Notes: generated from the letters alone by a model not told the origin. Positions 46,997 to 56,540 are shown, counted from the stretch's first letter. The stretch is 64,000 bases of DNA from Geotoga petraea (GCF_900102615.1 NZ_FMYV01000008.1:1-64000), one strand, 5' to 3'. Made by a program: numbers and translations.

Positions 46997-47374
46997 GTAA
47001 TAAGCACCCGCCTTGGTTAGATTATATCAAATTTTTTGAAAAATTTATAAGATAGTATTATAGCATAAAAAATTGCTATTGCAATTTTTTGTTGCTGGGG
47101 GTTAGTGAGAATTTGTTTTACAAATTCTCAGTTGTTGGTGTGGGAATTATTTCATAATTCCTGTTGTTGGTTGTTAGTGAAACAAAGTGCCTAAACTCCC
47201 CTGTGCTTCGCACTTCCCCTCTAACACATTTAGAGGGGATTAGTGCTTAAACACCCCTGTGATAGAAATCATAAATGATTTTTGTTGGAGAATCGAGGTT
47301 GGAGGGGAAAGATGCATAGTGTTTTTTCATATGCTATAATATTTATAATAATTAAATTTAGGGGGGTTTTTAAT
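46997..47374 (+). repeat. Intergenic stretch with repeat island and divergent promoters
   Basis: Contains the leftward GGDEF promoter (47021-47029). A hairpin AAAAAATTGC-tatt-GCAATTTTTT lies at about 47067-47090. GAGAATTTGT-ttt-ACAAATTCTC and GGAATTAT-ttc-ATAATTCC both have GTTGTTGG tails, and one two-hairpin module is at 47186-47245. For the rightward receptor gene there is a TATAAT near 47334-47339 and a GGGGGG ribosome site at 47361-47366. Confidence 0.75.
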
Positions 47375-49288
47375 ATGAAAATCAGAACAAAGATTATTTA
47401 TTTGATTTTGTTTGTTTCTGTTTTACCGCTTTTGGTTATTTCTGTATTCAGTTTTGTTAGTTTTTACAACACTTCTGAAAATTCTATCGAAACTTCAATT
47501 TTAAATCAGCAGAGTAACCAAATCCAGGCTGTTAATTCTTATATAGAACCAGTAAAAGAATTGACTAATTATATTTCCATTAATTTAGCAAATAACGGGC
47601 TTACGTGGACTTTTCAGAATTTTGGAAATATTGTAGATTCTTATTCAGCGGTGGATAATGTTTATCTTGCTTTGAACGATGGAACTTTTATTACAAAACC
47701 AGACAGAGATTTAGAGAATTACAATGCTTTAGAAACCGTTTGGTATAAGAATGCTTTTGGAAAAGAAGATGTAGTACTTACCTTACCATATAAAAAAGGT
47801 TTTGGTGAAAATAAGTTAACGATAACTTTTGCTTCAGCTTTCACAAGCTCTGGGATGAATGGAGTTTTAGGGATAGACATGAATTATAATTCTTTGGTTA
47901 GCTTGATTTCTAACACAGTTTACGACGGTCAATTCAACTATATTATTGACTCGGATGGAAACCTTATTGCCTCTTCTGGAGATTTACCTTTTGATTATAA
48001 TAGCATTCCAAAAGAATCAAAAGGCAAAAACATTGTCACTGTAGAAGATAGAAATTTTTATTTTAAAGATTTTGAGAATAGAGACTGGACATTGTATTCA
48101 ACAATTCCAACATCTCTTATTTCTAGCACGTCTTTTGCTAATTCTATCAACATAGCTATTTTAGCTCTTGTTGTTTTTGTTGTAGCAATTATATTATCAT
48201 ATTTTTTCATAAGATCAGTTATACGACCTATAAAAGAATTATCTGTAAAAGTAAACTCTTTTGGTAACGGGGATTTGACTGTAGACTTTAAGACAAATAA
48301 GAATGACGAAATTTCTATAATAGCGAAAGAATTGGATAGCATGGCCAAAAAATTAAGGGTATCTCTAATAGAGTTTAGAAATATTGGGGTGAAAATAGAA
48401 ACTTCTTCCAAGAGTCTTTCTGAAATATCCAATAAAAATACATTAGAAAACAAAAACATTTTAGATCAAACAGAAAGGATAGAACAAGACACTGAAAGTT
48501 CTGCATCTGCAGTAGAACAAGTTACTGGTGGAGTTCAAGAAGTTGCTTCTTCTGCCACTTCTATATCAAAAGAAGCTCAAAACTTAAACGAATATGCCGA
48601 AGACACTTATAAAAACACCTCTGATGGTCTTGAAGCAATTGGTAAGATAAAAAATGTTATAGAAGAAGCTGTTAAACAATCAAATAAAACCCAAAAAAGT
48701 GTCGAAGTTTTAAATGCAAATACAGAGGATATAGAATCCATTATTGAAACAATAGACAATATTACAGAACAAACTTCTTTGCTTGCGCTTAACGCTGCAA
48801 TAGAAGCGGCAAGGGCTGGAGAAGCTGGGAGAGGATTTGCAGTTGTTGCAGATGAAATAAGAAAACTTGCAGATGATTCAAAATCATCTACTGAAAAAAT
48901 AGCCAAAGTATTAGACAAAATTAAAAATAACACACAAACTGTTAATGATGGTACAAATAAAACAGTTGGTGTTATCCATGAAATAGACGACGAAATGCAA
49001 AATATATCTGATAGATTTAACAAAATCTATTCTAAGATAGAAGACATGAACAATGGTATTGAAAATCTAACAGCAAGTTCAGAAGAACAGAGTGCAAGTT
49101 CCGAAGAGATGAGTTCTGCTATGGACAAGGTGGCTAAGTCTATTCAAGAAATCACCGAGAAGATTTCTCTTACTATAGAATCCGTGAATAAACAGCAGAG
49201 CGAAAGTGAAAAGGTTGAGTTGAACAGTGAAGAGCTTCATGATCTTTCCGCTCAGTTAAATAGAAATATAAATAAATTTAAACTTTAA
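47375..49288 (+). CDS. Methyl-accepting chemotaxis protein with periplasmic Cache sensor
   Basis: A 637-residue chemoreceptor. TM1 is about residues 7-28, and a dCache periplasmic domain covers about 35-260 ([15 protein letters not shown], then WYKNAF). TM2 is about 265-292, followed by HAMP ([20 protein letters not shown]) and a signalling domain. The signalling tip reads [20 protein letters not shown], shown here up to the conserved 20 residues. The long frame upstream from 47282 has no ribosome site, whereas ATG at 47375 follows GGGGGG by 8 bases. Ligand unknown. Monocistronic; repeats lie on both sides. Confidence 0.92.
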   Translation: MKIRTKIIYLILFVSVLPLLVISVFSFVSFYNTSENSIETSILNQQSNQIQAVNSYIEPVKELTNYISINLANNGLTWTFQNFGNIVDSYSAVDNVYLALNDGTFITKPDRDLENYNALETVWYKNAFGKEDVVLTLPYKKGFGENKLTITFASAFTSSGMNGVLGIDMNYNSLVSLISNTVYDGQFNYIIDSDGNLIASSGDLPFDYNSIPKESKGKNIVTVEDRNFYFKDFENRDWTLYSTIPTSLISSTSFANSINIAILALVVFVVAIILSYFFIRSVIRPIKELSVKVNSFGNGDLTVDFKTNKNDEISIIAKELDSMAKKLRVSLIEFRNIGVKIETSSKSLSEISNKNTLENKNILDQTERIEQDTESSASAVEQVTGGVQEVASSATSISKEAQNLNEYAEDTYKNTSDGLEAIGKIKNVIEEAVKQSNKTQKSVEVLNANTEDIESIIETIDNITEQTSLLALNAAIEAARAGEAGRGFAVVADEIRKLADDSKSSTEKIAKVLDKIKNNTQTVNDGTNKTVGVIHEIDDEMQNISDRFNKIYSKIEDMNNGIENLTASSEEQSASSEEMSSAMDKVAKSIQEITEKISLTIESVNKQQSESEKVELNSEELHDLSAQLNRNINKFKL

Positions 49289-49690
49289 AAAATTGTCATA
49301 AAGGAATCGCTTTGCGATTCCTGTTGATGGGGGTTAGTGAGAATTTGTTTTACAAATTCTCAGTTGTTGGTGTGGGAATTATTTCATAATTCCTGTTGGT
49401 TGTTAGTGAAACAAAGTGCCTAAACTCCCCTGTGCTTCGCATTTCCCCTCTAACACATTTAGAGGGGATTAGTGCCTAAACTCCCATGTGATAGAAATCA
49501 AAGATTTCTGTTGGAAGTTGGCGTGGGAATTATTTCACAATTTCTGTTGTTAGTTGCTGATTGTTGGTTGATAGTAAAACCTCTAAAACACCCCGTCAGT
49601 TTCACTGACACCCCTCTAATGGTCATTTTAGAGGGGATTTATAACCCATGCTCAGAGTGTGAAAAAAAATCGAGATGATAAACCTTAAAC
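49289..49690 (+). repeat. Repeat island after the chemoreceptor gene
   Basis: No gene. Hairpins GGAATCGC-ttt-GCGATTCC (49303-49321), GAGAATTTGT-ttt-ACAAATTCTC and GGAATTAT-ttc-ATAATTCC are followed by a GTGC-ttc-GCA two-hairpin module (49412-49470) and a GTCAG-type module (49580-49637). The order of hairpins repeats that at 47100-47245. Confidence 0.85.
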
Positions 49691-49696
49691 ATAAAA

Positions 49697-49722
49697 TAAA
49701 AGCTGCTGAAAGCAGCTTATAA
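49697..49722 (-). terminator. Terminator of the fic gene
   Basis: AAGCTGCT (49700-49707) and AGCAGCTT (49711-49718) form a hairpin, and the minus strand continues with TTATTTTAT. Confidence 0.7.
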
Positions 49723-49743
49723 TTTTGATACTCCAATATTTAT

Positions 49744-51048
49744 CTATTTTTTATCTTCTTTTTTTTGTATAACTATGATTTTATAATTGTATTTGTCTTT
49801 TATTTTATTAAAAAATTTTGGAGATATTTTTATTGCAAGCAGCAAAGAATTTTTATGGTTATCTTGTTTTCTTGGGGTAATATACCTGATTTTTAATTCT
49901 TTGTTGTAATTGGTTTCTTTATTTTTCAGTAATTCTTCTGTGTCTATTAAATCTTTTAGATCTTTTAAAAGTTTTTGATTTTCTACAGCTATCTCTAAAT
50001 CTATTTCTTCGTTTAAACATACTCCTATACTGTAATTAAAAGCTTCATCTATGTTTTCTGTGTAATAAAATATCTCGTTTTTTGTTTTTTCTTTTATGGC
50101 ACTTTTTGAGGTATTCAAAATATTAAAATATTTTTTTGGAATATACCATTTACCTTCCTGCTTTTTTGCTATCAAATTTCCTCTTCTTATATCTTTTGAT
50201 ATTGTGTCTTGTTTTTTATTCAGTATTTTTGCTACTTCTTCAGTTGTATAGAAATCATTTTCTTCCATACATATATAGTTATCAAACGATTCTATTAAGG
50301 CCCTTTTTATTAGCTGTTCTAAGTCTTCGAAGTTTCCTTTGTTTATTATTTTATCTATTTCTTGTGGTGATTTATTTGGGGTTGTTTTGAATACCTGATT
50401 TATTCCAACATCGCCTTTTTCCAGGGCTTTGTAATATTCTTTTCTGTCATTTTCTTTTAATCCTTTTATTACTATGTTTGGATATCCTTTCATCAACAAT
50501 ATATAGTTCATAACTATTCTGCCTGTTCTACCATTTCCATCGTTGAAAGGATGAATGCCTTCAAAATAATTATGTATTCTTGCCATCGCTTGATATATAT
50601 TATACTTTTTTAATGAATAATTTACGTAGTTTATCCAGTTTTCAACCCAGAAATCTATGTCATTTTCTGGTGGATTTATATTTGGTGCATAGTGAATATC
50701 TATATTATTATTTCTGAATACACCTTTTATTTTTTCGTTTGATGATCCACTTAATAGTTGTTTTTGTATTTGTCTTATTGTGGCCTTGCTTAGTGCAAAT
50801 TCGTTGTCTTTGTAGTATTCTATTGCGTAACTGTACATATGTTTAGCTGTGGAAAAGTAGTTTACTATTTCGTCATCTTCGTCATAATTTCCCTTTATTA
50901 TAGATTTTAAATCTTTTTCTGAAGAAACTATTCCTTCTATTTGTAGAGAATGTCTGGTATCGTTTTTTATCATGTAAAGCCATTCTTTGTTAGTGATATC
51001 TATTTTTTCAAGCTTAAATATCTTTTTTCTTGGTAATATCAAATCCAT
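49744..51048 (-). CDS. Fic family protein, class II with HTH domain
   Basis: A 434-residue AMPylation-type enzyme. The N-terminal inhibitory helix carries SLQIEG, matching [S/T]xxxE[G/N]. The Fic core has IHPFNDGNGRTGR, the complete HPFx[D/E]GNGRxxR active site. A helix-turn-helix of the excisionase type (YTTEEVAKILNKKQDTISKD) lies at about 265-315. The C-terminal 110 residues are not recognised. Members modify target proteins with AMP, relieved of inhibition when the Glu is displaced. The HTH may autoregulate. Inverted TTGTCCG copies lie upstream. Flanked by repeat islands. Confidence 0.9.
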   Translation of the reverse strand: MDLILPRKKIFKLEKIDITNKEWLYMIKNDTRHSLQIEGIVSSEKDLKSIIKGNYDEDDEIVNYFSTAKHMYSYAIEYYKDNEFALSKATIRQIQKQLLSGSSNEKIKGVFRNNNIDIHYAPNINPPENDIDFWVENWINYVNYSLKKYNIYQAMARIHNYFEGIHPFNDGNGRTGRIVMNYILLMKGYPNIVIKGLKENDRKEYYKALEKGDVGINQVFKTTPNKSPQEIDKIINKGNFEDLEQLIKRALIESFDNYICMEENDFYTTEEVAKILNKKQDTISKDIRRGNLIAKKQEGKWYIPKKYFNILNTSKSAIKEKTKNEIFYYTENIDEAFNYSIGVCLNEEIDLEIAVENQKLLKDLKDLIDTEELLKNKETNYNKELKIRYITPRKQDNHKNSLLLAIKISPKFFNKIKDKYNYKIIVIQKKEDKK

Positions 51049-51061
51049 CTTTTCACCCCTA

Positions 51062-51170
51062 TTGTCCGGATAATAGTTTACTTAATGTTTAAATATTACT
51101 TTTATTTCATATTTATTGTTGGTTTTATAGATTGTATGATTAAATCTTGTTTTAATAATTCGGACAAAAA
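51062..51170 (-). promoter_or_regulatory. Inverted TTGTCCG pair upstream of fic
   Basis: TTGTCCGGATAAT begins at 51062. On the other strand TTGTCCGAATTATT begins at 51170. The two 13-14 base sites match at about 10 positions, face each other about 95 bases apart and frame the likely promoter region of fic. Autoregulation by the Fic HTH domain is inferred. Confidence 0.35.
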
Positions 51171-51925
51171 TTATTTTTTATTTTTTAGAGTAATCCCTTT
51201 ATTAAATATACTTTTAAATACTTATTGTATTATTTTATTATATCACATTTCTTTTTAAATTTAACTTTCTATATCCCTTTAAAATAAAGGTTTTTGTTTT
51301 ATGTTTATATTTTAGAAATCTTATGGAAATCATAAATGATTTTGGATGGAGGATGAGTAGAAATTGTAAAACAATTTCTGTTGTTGGTTGTTGGTTGTTG
51401 GGGGGGAATTATTTCATAATTCCTGTTGTTTGTTGTTGGTTGTTGGTTGTTAGTGAAACAAAGTGCCTAAACTCCCCTGTGCTTCGCATTTCCCCTCTAA
51501 CACATTTAGAGGGGAGTTAAAACCTAAAACACCACTGTGATGGAAATCAAAGATTTCTGTTGGAAGTTGGCGTGGGAATTATTTCATAATTCCTGTTGTT
51601 AGTTGTTGGTTGTTGGTTGGAAGAGAAAAAGCAAAATCTCTAAAACACCCCGTCAGTTTCACTGACACCCCTCTAATGGTCATTTTAGAGGGGATTAGTG
51701 CTTAAACTCCCCGTGATAGAAATCATGAAATGATTTCTGTTGTTTGTTGATAGTTGTTAGTTGTTTGTAAAACCAAAGGCAAAATCTCTAAAACACCCCG
51801 TCGGTTTCACTGACACCCCTCTAATGGTCATTTTAGAGGGGATTAGTGCTTAAACTCCCCGTGATAGAAATCATGAAATGATTTCTGTTGTTTGTTGATA
51901 GTTGTTGGTTTTTGGTAAAAAATAC

Positions 51926-51951
51926 AAAAGCCTCCTTTTTCAAAGGAGGCA
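51926..51951 (-). terminator. Terminator of the HEPN/MNT pair
   Basis: GCCTCCTTT (51930-51938) and AAAGGAGGC (51942-51950) form a hairpin; the minus strand continues TTTTGTATTTTTT. Confidence 0.8.
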
Positions 51952-51965
51952 ATAGCTTAATATTA

Positions 51966-52340
51966 TTATATTTTTTTATTAATTAAATCAATAATTTTCT
52001 TTACATCTCTCAAAGCTATTTCAGCATCTTCTCTTATTATATCCATGAAATTAGGATACCTTATATTGACTCCGTAATTAGTTAATCTAATACATTCTTT
52101 TGTTATTTTTTCAAAATCTTTATCTCTCTCTATACACTTTTTGTTTAAAAAAACTAAGTCATGTGTTTTTGCTATTGGCTCACCATTAAATATCAAATAA
52201 GCTTTCAAATATTTCTCTGCAGCTTGTTCACAATGATAACAGATTATCTCTAATGGAGGGGTGTCGATTTCAATCATTGTTTTTGCTGTTAATAAATCTT
52301 TTTCAGCAATTTTTATCCATTCAAGATGCTCTTTTTTCAT
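51966..52340 (-). CDS. HEPN domain protein
   Basis: A 124-residue all-helical HEPN protein. CYHCEQAAEKYLKAYLIFNG followed by KTHDLVFL is the hallmark of the COG2250 group, and NIRYPNF closes the domain. HEPN proteins paired with minimal nucleotidyltransferases form toxin-antitoxin-like modules in which HEPN is the toxin. ATG at 52340 has GGAG 8 bases upstream; the ATG at 52355 has no site. The start lies within the MNT gene, an overlap of about 20 bases. Confidence 0.85.
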   Translation of the reverse strand: MKKEHLEWIKIAEKDLLTAKTMIEIDTPPLEIICYHCEQAAEKYLKAYLIFNGEPIAKTHDLVFLNKKCIERDKDFEKITKECIRLTNYGVNIRYPNFMDIIREDAEIALRDVKKIIDLINKKI

Positions 52341-52653
52341 AGATAACAACTCCATTGTTAGAAATCTTATTTTCTAAACTTGTTTTTGAGTTAGCTCTTT
52401 CAATAAATTCTTCTGGTTTATATACAATTATATCTAAAGGGTAATCAATAGAATATCCTATTTTTTCCCTTATATCGTTCATTATTTCTATTTTTCTTTT
52501 ATTTCCATCAGAGATTATACACAGGTCTATATCGCTATTTATGTTTGGATTACCATAAGCATATGAACCAAATAGGTATATTTTTTTAATGTTTTCTGTA
52601 TCTTTTATTTTATTGGTAATTTTTTCTATTTCATTTTTAATATTTTTGTTCAT
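52321..52653 (-). CDS. Minimal nucleotidyltransferase (MNT), partner of HEPN
   Basis: A 110-residue nucleotidyltransferase with LFGSYAYGNPNINSDIDLCI, a full GSx10DxD motif. DYPLDIIVYKPEEF supplies the third acidic residue. Known MNT antitoxins neutralise HEPN toxins by adding AMP. GAGGTG lies 6 bases before ATG. It leads the two-gene operon. Confidence 0.87.
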   Translation of the reverse strand: MNKNIKNEIEKITNKIKDTENIKKIYLFGSYAYGNPNINSDIDLCIISDGNKRKIEIMNDIREKIGYSIDYPLDIIVYKPEEFIERANSKTSLENKISNNGVVIYEKRAS

Positions 52654-52782
52654 ATGATCACCTCAAATTAATAATTATTATATTTTAATTATATCAAATT
52701 TTTTTCGAATATTGACTAATGAAATCTCTCTATGCGACTTTTCGTATCTTAGTCGAGATATTTAAGTTTCTACCTATTAAAA

Positions 52783-52805
52783 AAGCCCCCTTTTAAAGGA
52801 GGCTG
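52783..52805 (-). terminator. Terminator of rpn copy 2
   Basis: GCCCCCTTT and AAAGGAGGC (52785-52803) pair with one mismatch. Nearly identical to the terminator of rpn copy 1. Confidence 0.75.
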
Positions 52806-52809
52806 TAGA

Positions 52810-53751
52810 TTAATTCTTGTTTTGATTCATTTCTTCTTCAATTTTTTTGATTTGTTCAATTGAAATTCCCATGGCTTTTGAAATTACTTTTTTATCAACA
52901 TTTTCTCTTAAAAAATTCCTAGTGGCTTCTATCTTTTCTTTTTGAATTCCCTGTTGTATTCCCTGTTGTATTCCCTGCCTTATAGCTTCTTCTTTTTCTT
53001 TAATATATTTCTTTGCAAAACTTTCATACATTTCTTGCACCTCCTCATAGTGCTTTATCTCTTCTTCTATATCCGTGTCTGTTTTTTCTGATAATATTTT
53101 TATAAATCCATAAAAATGACTTCTAAATTTTTCTTTCTCTGTTTCTTCAAATTGTTCAAATATCTCTCTTGATTTTTCTAATACTTCTAATATATCTTTG
53201 TTTTCTATCTTTTTGTCTAAATATAGTAATGTTCCCATTGCATTTTTTAATCCTAATAGTTTTTCTTCTTCTATTTCGTTTAATTCTATTTTATGGTATT
53301 TGAAGTTTGGGATTAGCTCTTTAAAATTTTCTGATTCTTTTATTTTTTGTTTTAGTTCTATTGGTGGTGTCCACCTCTTTTCTCCATCATAGAACAGTAT
53401 CGGTATTATTGGAGGTAACTTGAAGTTTTTCTTTTTTGATTCCTTTTTATTGTTTTCTATATAATGATCCCATATTTTTACCATATAGTTCAAAAATCTA
53501 TATACCATTAATTGATCAATACTACTCTGATGCTCTAGCAATATGTATAAATATATTTCTTTTCCATCTTTTTTTATTTTGTATAGTACATCGCTTCTTT
53601 TTTCTGTATAATCTTTTGATATAAAATCTGTTTTTTCTTGAATTAAATCTTTTTCTTTCAGTCCTTCTATTGGGAAAAATGCTTTCATAAATTCTAAAAA
53701 TATGTGCTTATCATTTAATAGCTCTTTGAATTTTTTATCTTTTTCCCCCAT
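52810..53751 (-). CDS. Rpn family PD-(D/E)XK nuclease / putative transposase, copy 2
   Basis: A 313-residue Rpn protein. RSDVLYKIKKDGKEIYLYIL leads into LEHQSS, the D and ExQ residues of this family, and LMVYRFLNYMVKIWDHY follows as usual. A triple GIQQGIQQGIQ repeat (about residues 260-270) comes from a short in-frame tandem repeat, common in Rpn proteins. The last 20 residues (SIEQIKKIEEEMNQNKN) match copy 1, as do the promoter and terminator, but the cores differ strongly. GGAGG before ATG. Confidence 0.87.
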   Translation of the reverse strand: MGEKDKKFKELLNDKHIFLEFMKAFFPIEGLKEKDLIQEKTDFISKDYTEKRSDVLYKIKKDGKEIYLYILLEHQSSIDQLMVYRFLNYMVKIWDHYIENNKKESKKKNFKLPPIIPILFYDGEKRWTPPIELKQKIKESENFKELIPNFKYHKIELNEIEEEKLLGLKNAMGTLLYLDKKIENKDILEVLEKSREIFEQFEETEKEKFRSHFYGFIKILSEKTDTDIEEEIKHYEEVQEMYESFAKKYIKEKEEAIRQGIQQGIQQGIQKEKIEATRNFLRENVDKKVISKAMGISIEQIKKIEEEMNQNKN

Positions 53752-53844
53752 TTCTCACCTCCATTATACCAAATTTTTATTAAAATATTATATATACATA
53801 TGTTCGTATAATTATACATAATTATATTTCTCTTTGTCAAGTGG
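53752..53844 (-). promoter_or_regulatory. Conserved rpn promoter and leader, copy 2
   Basis: TTGACA (53835-53840) and TATAAT (53811-53816) on the minus strand with an 18-base spacer. The block matches 2008-2098 almost base for base and ends at the same point. Confidence 0.78.
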
Positions 53845-54215
53845 CTTTTTAGCTGGTCGGAGGTGAAACAAAGTGCCTAAACTCCCCTGTGATAGAAATC
53901 ATGAAATGATTTCTGTTGTTGGAATAGGAATTGCTTTGCAATTCCAGTTGTTGGTTGTTGAGATTTTTCTTTCAGAAAAATCGTTGTTGGTATGGGAATT
54001 ATTTCATAATTCCTGTTGTTGTTTGTTGATAGTTGTTAATTGTTTGTAAAACCAAAGGCAAAATCTCTAAAACACCCCTGTGATAGAAATCATAAATGAT
54101 TTTGGATGGAGAATCGAGGTTGGACGTTGGAAGAGAAAAGGCAAAATCTCTAAAACACCCTGCCAGTTTCACTGACACCCCTCTAATGGTCATTTTAGAG
54201 GGGATTTCTTTTCTA
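53845..54215 (+). repeat. Repeat island with four different hairpins in a row
   Basis: Within 53894-54013 four hairpins with unrelated stems follow one another: AGAAATCAT-gaa, GGAATTGC-ttt, GATTTTTCT-ttc and GGAATTAT-ttc, each closed by its exact complement. Each is followed by GTTGTTG. A GCCAG-type two-hairpin module (54154-54203) ends just before the promoter of the GH31 gene. No gene. Confidence 0.88.
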
Positions 54216-54227
54216 AATCCATTTGAA

Positions 54228-54257
54228 CTGACATAGTGATTGTATAAATGGTATAAT
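54228..54257 (+). promoter_or_regulatory. Promoter of the GH31 gene
   Basis: CTGACA (54228-54233), an 18-base spacer and TATAAT (54252-54257), about 34 bases before the ATG. Confidence 0.7.
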
Positions 54258-54290
54258 TGATATGGACAATCTATTATGGGAGGGAGAGCG

Positions 54291-56495
54291 ATGTTTAAAA
54301 AACAAATGGTTTTGGACGATGTGATTTTGTTTAGAACAGGTAAACCGTTTAACACTACTGCTGTTATTAAAGAGATAACAGATGATTTTGATAACTCTGA
54401 AGATTTTCCGTATTTTGAAGTGAAAGAGTATGAAAATTATTATGAATTTGTTTATGAAATGGATAAAGATGATTATGTTTACGGGCTTGGAGAGCAATTA
54501 GGGGCTTTGAATAAAAGGGGTAAAGAATACAAACTTTATTCGACAGATGACCCAATCCATACTCCGGAAAAAGGATCTTTATATGGTTCTCATCCTTTCG
54601 CTTTTATAGACGGAAGCAAGAAGTTTGCTTTTATGATCGATTTTCCAGGAGAAATTGTTTTTGATATTGGATATACGCACAAAGATTTAATGACTGTTAA
54701 AGTTCCTTCTAAAGATTTTGATTTTTATCTTTTTGATATTGAGGATAAATACGAAGTCATAAAAAAATATTTGGAACTCACTGGTTCTCCTTTTGTTCCT
54801 CCAAAATGGAGCTGGGGTTTCCAACAGTGTAGATGGAGTTATCCAGATGCAGATACTATCAACAATATAGCAGAATCCTTCAGAAAAGACGGCATCCCTT
54901 GTGACGCCATATATATGGACATAGATTATATGAAAGACTACAAAGTTTTCACAGTTGACGAAGAGAAATTTCCTAACTTTGAAGATTTTGCTAAAAACTT
55001 GAAAAAAGATGGGTTTAAATTGGTTCCTATTATTGACCCCGGGGTTAAAATAGAGGATAATTACAGTGTTTACGAAGAAGGAAAAGAAAACAATTATTTC
55101 TGTAAGGACAAAGACGGCGAAGACTTTGTCGCAGCAGTTTGGCCAGGATTAACTCATTTTCCTGATTTTTTAAACAAAGAAGCTCGAAAGTGGTGGGGAG
55201 AGAAGTACAAATTTTTTACAGATAAAGGGATTTACTCTTTCTGGAACGATATGAACGAACCATCTATTTTTTATTCTTTAAAAGGTTTCAACAAATTGGT
55301 TGAAATTGGAGAAAATCTCAGGGGAAATGAAGATATGGGTATCAAATCTTTCCTCGCCAAAGAACAGATGTTCGACATGGCCAACAACAGAGAAGATTAT
55401 AAGAGTTTTTACCATAGAGCGGATGATGGAAGTACAGTTAACCACGATTTGGTTCACAATTTGTATGGATATTTCATGGCAAAGGCTACTGTAGAAGAAG
55501 GTTTCGATAACATAATACCAAATCAAAGATATCTGCTTTTATCCAGAAGTTCTTATTTAGGGCACCATAGAATTGCGACTATTTGGATGGGAGACAACAT
55601 GTCATGGTGGGATCATATGCTTGTTCAAATGAGAATGTTGCAATCGTTGAATATGGCTGGATTTTTCTACACCGGTGCAGATGTAGGGGGTTTTGGGTCA
55701 AACGCTTCTCCAGAGCTTGTTATTAGATGGATGCAACTTGGTGCTTTTACACCACTTTACAGAAATCATTCAGCACTTGGAACAAGAGAGCAAGAACCTT
55801 TTGCCTTTGACGAAGAAACAAAAGATATTATGAGGGATATTATAAGACTTAGGTATTCTCTTATCCCATATTCTTATTCTGAATATATGAAATCAGTTAG
55901 CGAACTCAGACCATTTATCAAACCGCTTCATATGGATTATGAAGGAAAAAGGGTTAAAGAAATTGAAGATCAATATATGTACGGTGATTCTATAATGGTT
56001 GCACCAGTTCACACGCAGAATGCCAAAGGAAGGTTTGTTCATCTGCCAGGTGATGATAAATGGTTATGCTGGGTTGCGTCTAAATACGATGAAAGAAAGA
56101 TGTCTATTTATTTCCCTGGTGATTTCTACGTTGATGCTGACTTGAATGAAATCCCACTTTTTATAAAAGAAAACAAGTTGATCACCATTTCTGAACCTAT
56201 GAATTACGTTGGTGAAAAAGAAATAGAAGAAATAACAGTTATTGGGCTAGTTACTGACAAAGCAGAATTTACCTATTACGAAGATGATGGAGAAACAAAA
56301 GATTATCAAAAAGGTAAGTTTGCAGAGGCTTTGATTACAGTAGAAAAAGAAGGAAATGAGTATAAATTTTCTGTTGAAAAAGATGAACACGAGAATCCTG
56401 AAACCGGAGAAACTTATGAATTGGCTATAAAGAGGATCAAATTTGAGATATACGACGAACACGGAAACATAATAGAAAACACCATAGAAATATAA
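54291..56495 (+). CDS. Glycoside hydrolase family 31 alpha-glucosidase
   Basis: A 734-residue GH31 enzyme without signal peptide, so cytosolic. The catalytic nucleophile Asp lies in FWNDMNEPSIF. YGLGEQLGALNKRG, WSWGFQQCRWSY, AIYMDIDYM and RNHSALGTREQEPF are further family blocks, and IWMGDNMSWWDHM carries the acid/base region. It cleaves terminal alpha-glucose (or alpha-xylose) from oligosaccharides. ATG at 54291 follows GGGAGG; the ATG at 54276 precedes that site. Monocistronic, ending at a strong terminator. Confidence 0.93.
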   Translation: MFKKQMVLDDVILFRTGKPFNTTAVIKEITDDFDNSEDFPYFEVKEYENYYEFVYEMDKDDYVYGLGEQLGALNKRGKEYKLYSTDDPIHTPEKGSLYGSHPFAFIDGSKKFAFMIDFPGEIVFDIGYTHKDLMTVKVPSKDFDFYLFDIEDKYEVIKKYLELTGSPFVPPKWSWGFQQCRWSYPDADTINNIAESFRKDGIPCDAIYMDIDYMKDYKVFTVDEEKFPNFEDFAKNLKKDGFKLVPIIDPGVKIEDNYSVYEEGKENNYFCKDKDGEDFVAAVWPGLTHFPDFLNKEARKWWGEKYKFFTDKGIYSFWNDMNEPSIFYSLKGFNKLVEIGENLRGNEDMGIKSFLAKEQMFDMANNREDYKSFYHRADDGSTVNHDLVHNLYGYFMAKATVEEGFDNIIPNQRYLLLSRSSYLGHHRIATIWMGDNMSWWDHMLVQMRMLQSLNMAGFFYTGADVGGFGSNASPELVIRWMQLGAFTPLYRNHSALGTREQEPFAFDEETKDIMRDIIRLRYSLIPYSYSEYMKSVSELRPFIKPLHMDYEGKRVKEIEDQYMYGDSIMVAPVHTQNAKGRFVHLPGDDKWLCWVASKYDERKMSIYFPGDFYVDADLNEIPLFIKENKLITISEPMNYVGEKEIEEITVIGLVTDKAEFTYYEDDGETKDYQKGKFAEALITVEKEGNEYKFSVEKDEHENPETGETYELAIKRIKFEIYDEHGNIIENTIEI

Positions 56496-56499
56496 TCAA

Positions 56500-56532
56500 A
56501 AAACCGAGCTTTTGACAGCTCGGTTTTTTTTT
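56500..56532 (+). terminator. Terminator of the GH31 gene, with the clpC -35 box in its loop
   Basis: AACCGAGCT (56502-56510) and AGCTCGGTT (56517-56525) pair perfectly, followed by seven T residues. The loop TTTGAC plus the first stem base supplies TTGACA (56512-56517). Confidence 0.9.
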
Positions 56533-56540
56533 GTTATAAT
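56512..56540 (+). promoter_or_regulatory. Consensus promoter of the clpC operon
   Basis: TTGACA (56512-56517), exactly 17 bases, TATAAT (56535-56540). A perfect match to both consensus boxes, nested in the preceding terminator. Confidence 0.85.

Larger units (their letters stand above)
51049..51960 (+). repeat. Long repeat island between fic and the HEPN gene
   Basis: Bases 51049-51320 are AT-rich with the fic control region. From 51320 there are hairpins AGAAATTGT-aaa-ACAATTTCT (51359-51379) and GGAATTAT-ttc-ATAATTCC. A GTGC-type two-hairpin module is at 51453-51514. Two GTCAG-type modules (51644-51693 and 51792-51842) are followed by identical AGAAATCAT hairpins, a duplication of about 147 bases. 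No gene is supported. Confidence 0.85.

Noticed and set aside
47282-47374. N-terminal extension of the Cache chemoreceptor
   Set aside because: No ribosome site for the upstream ATG, repeat sequence inside the extension, and a strong GGGGGG site plus TM helix directly at 47375.
53999-54355. 118-codon minus-strand frame before the GH31 gene
   Set aside because: Covers repeat modules and the GH31 promoter; not a plausible gene.
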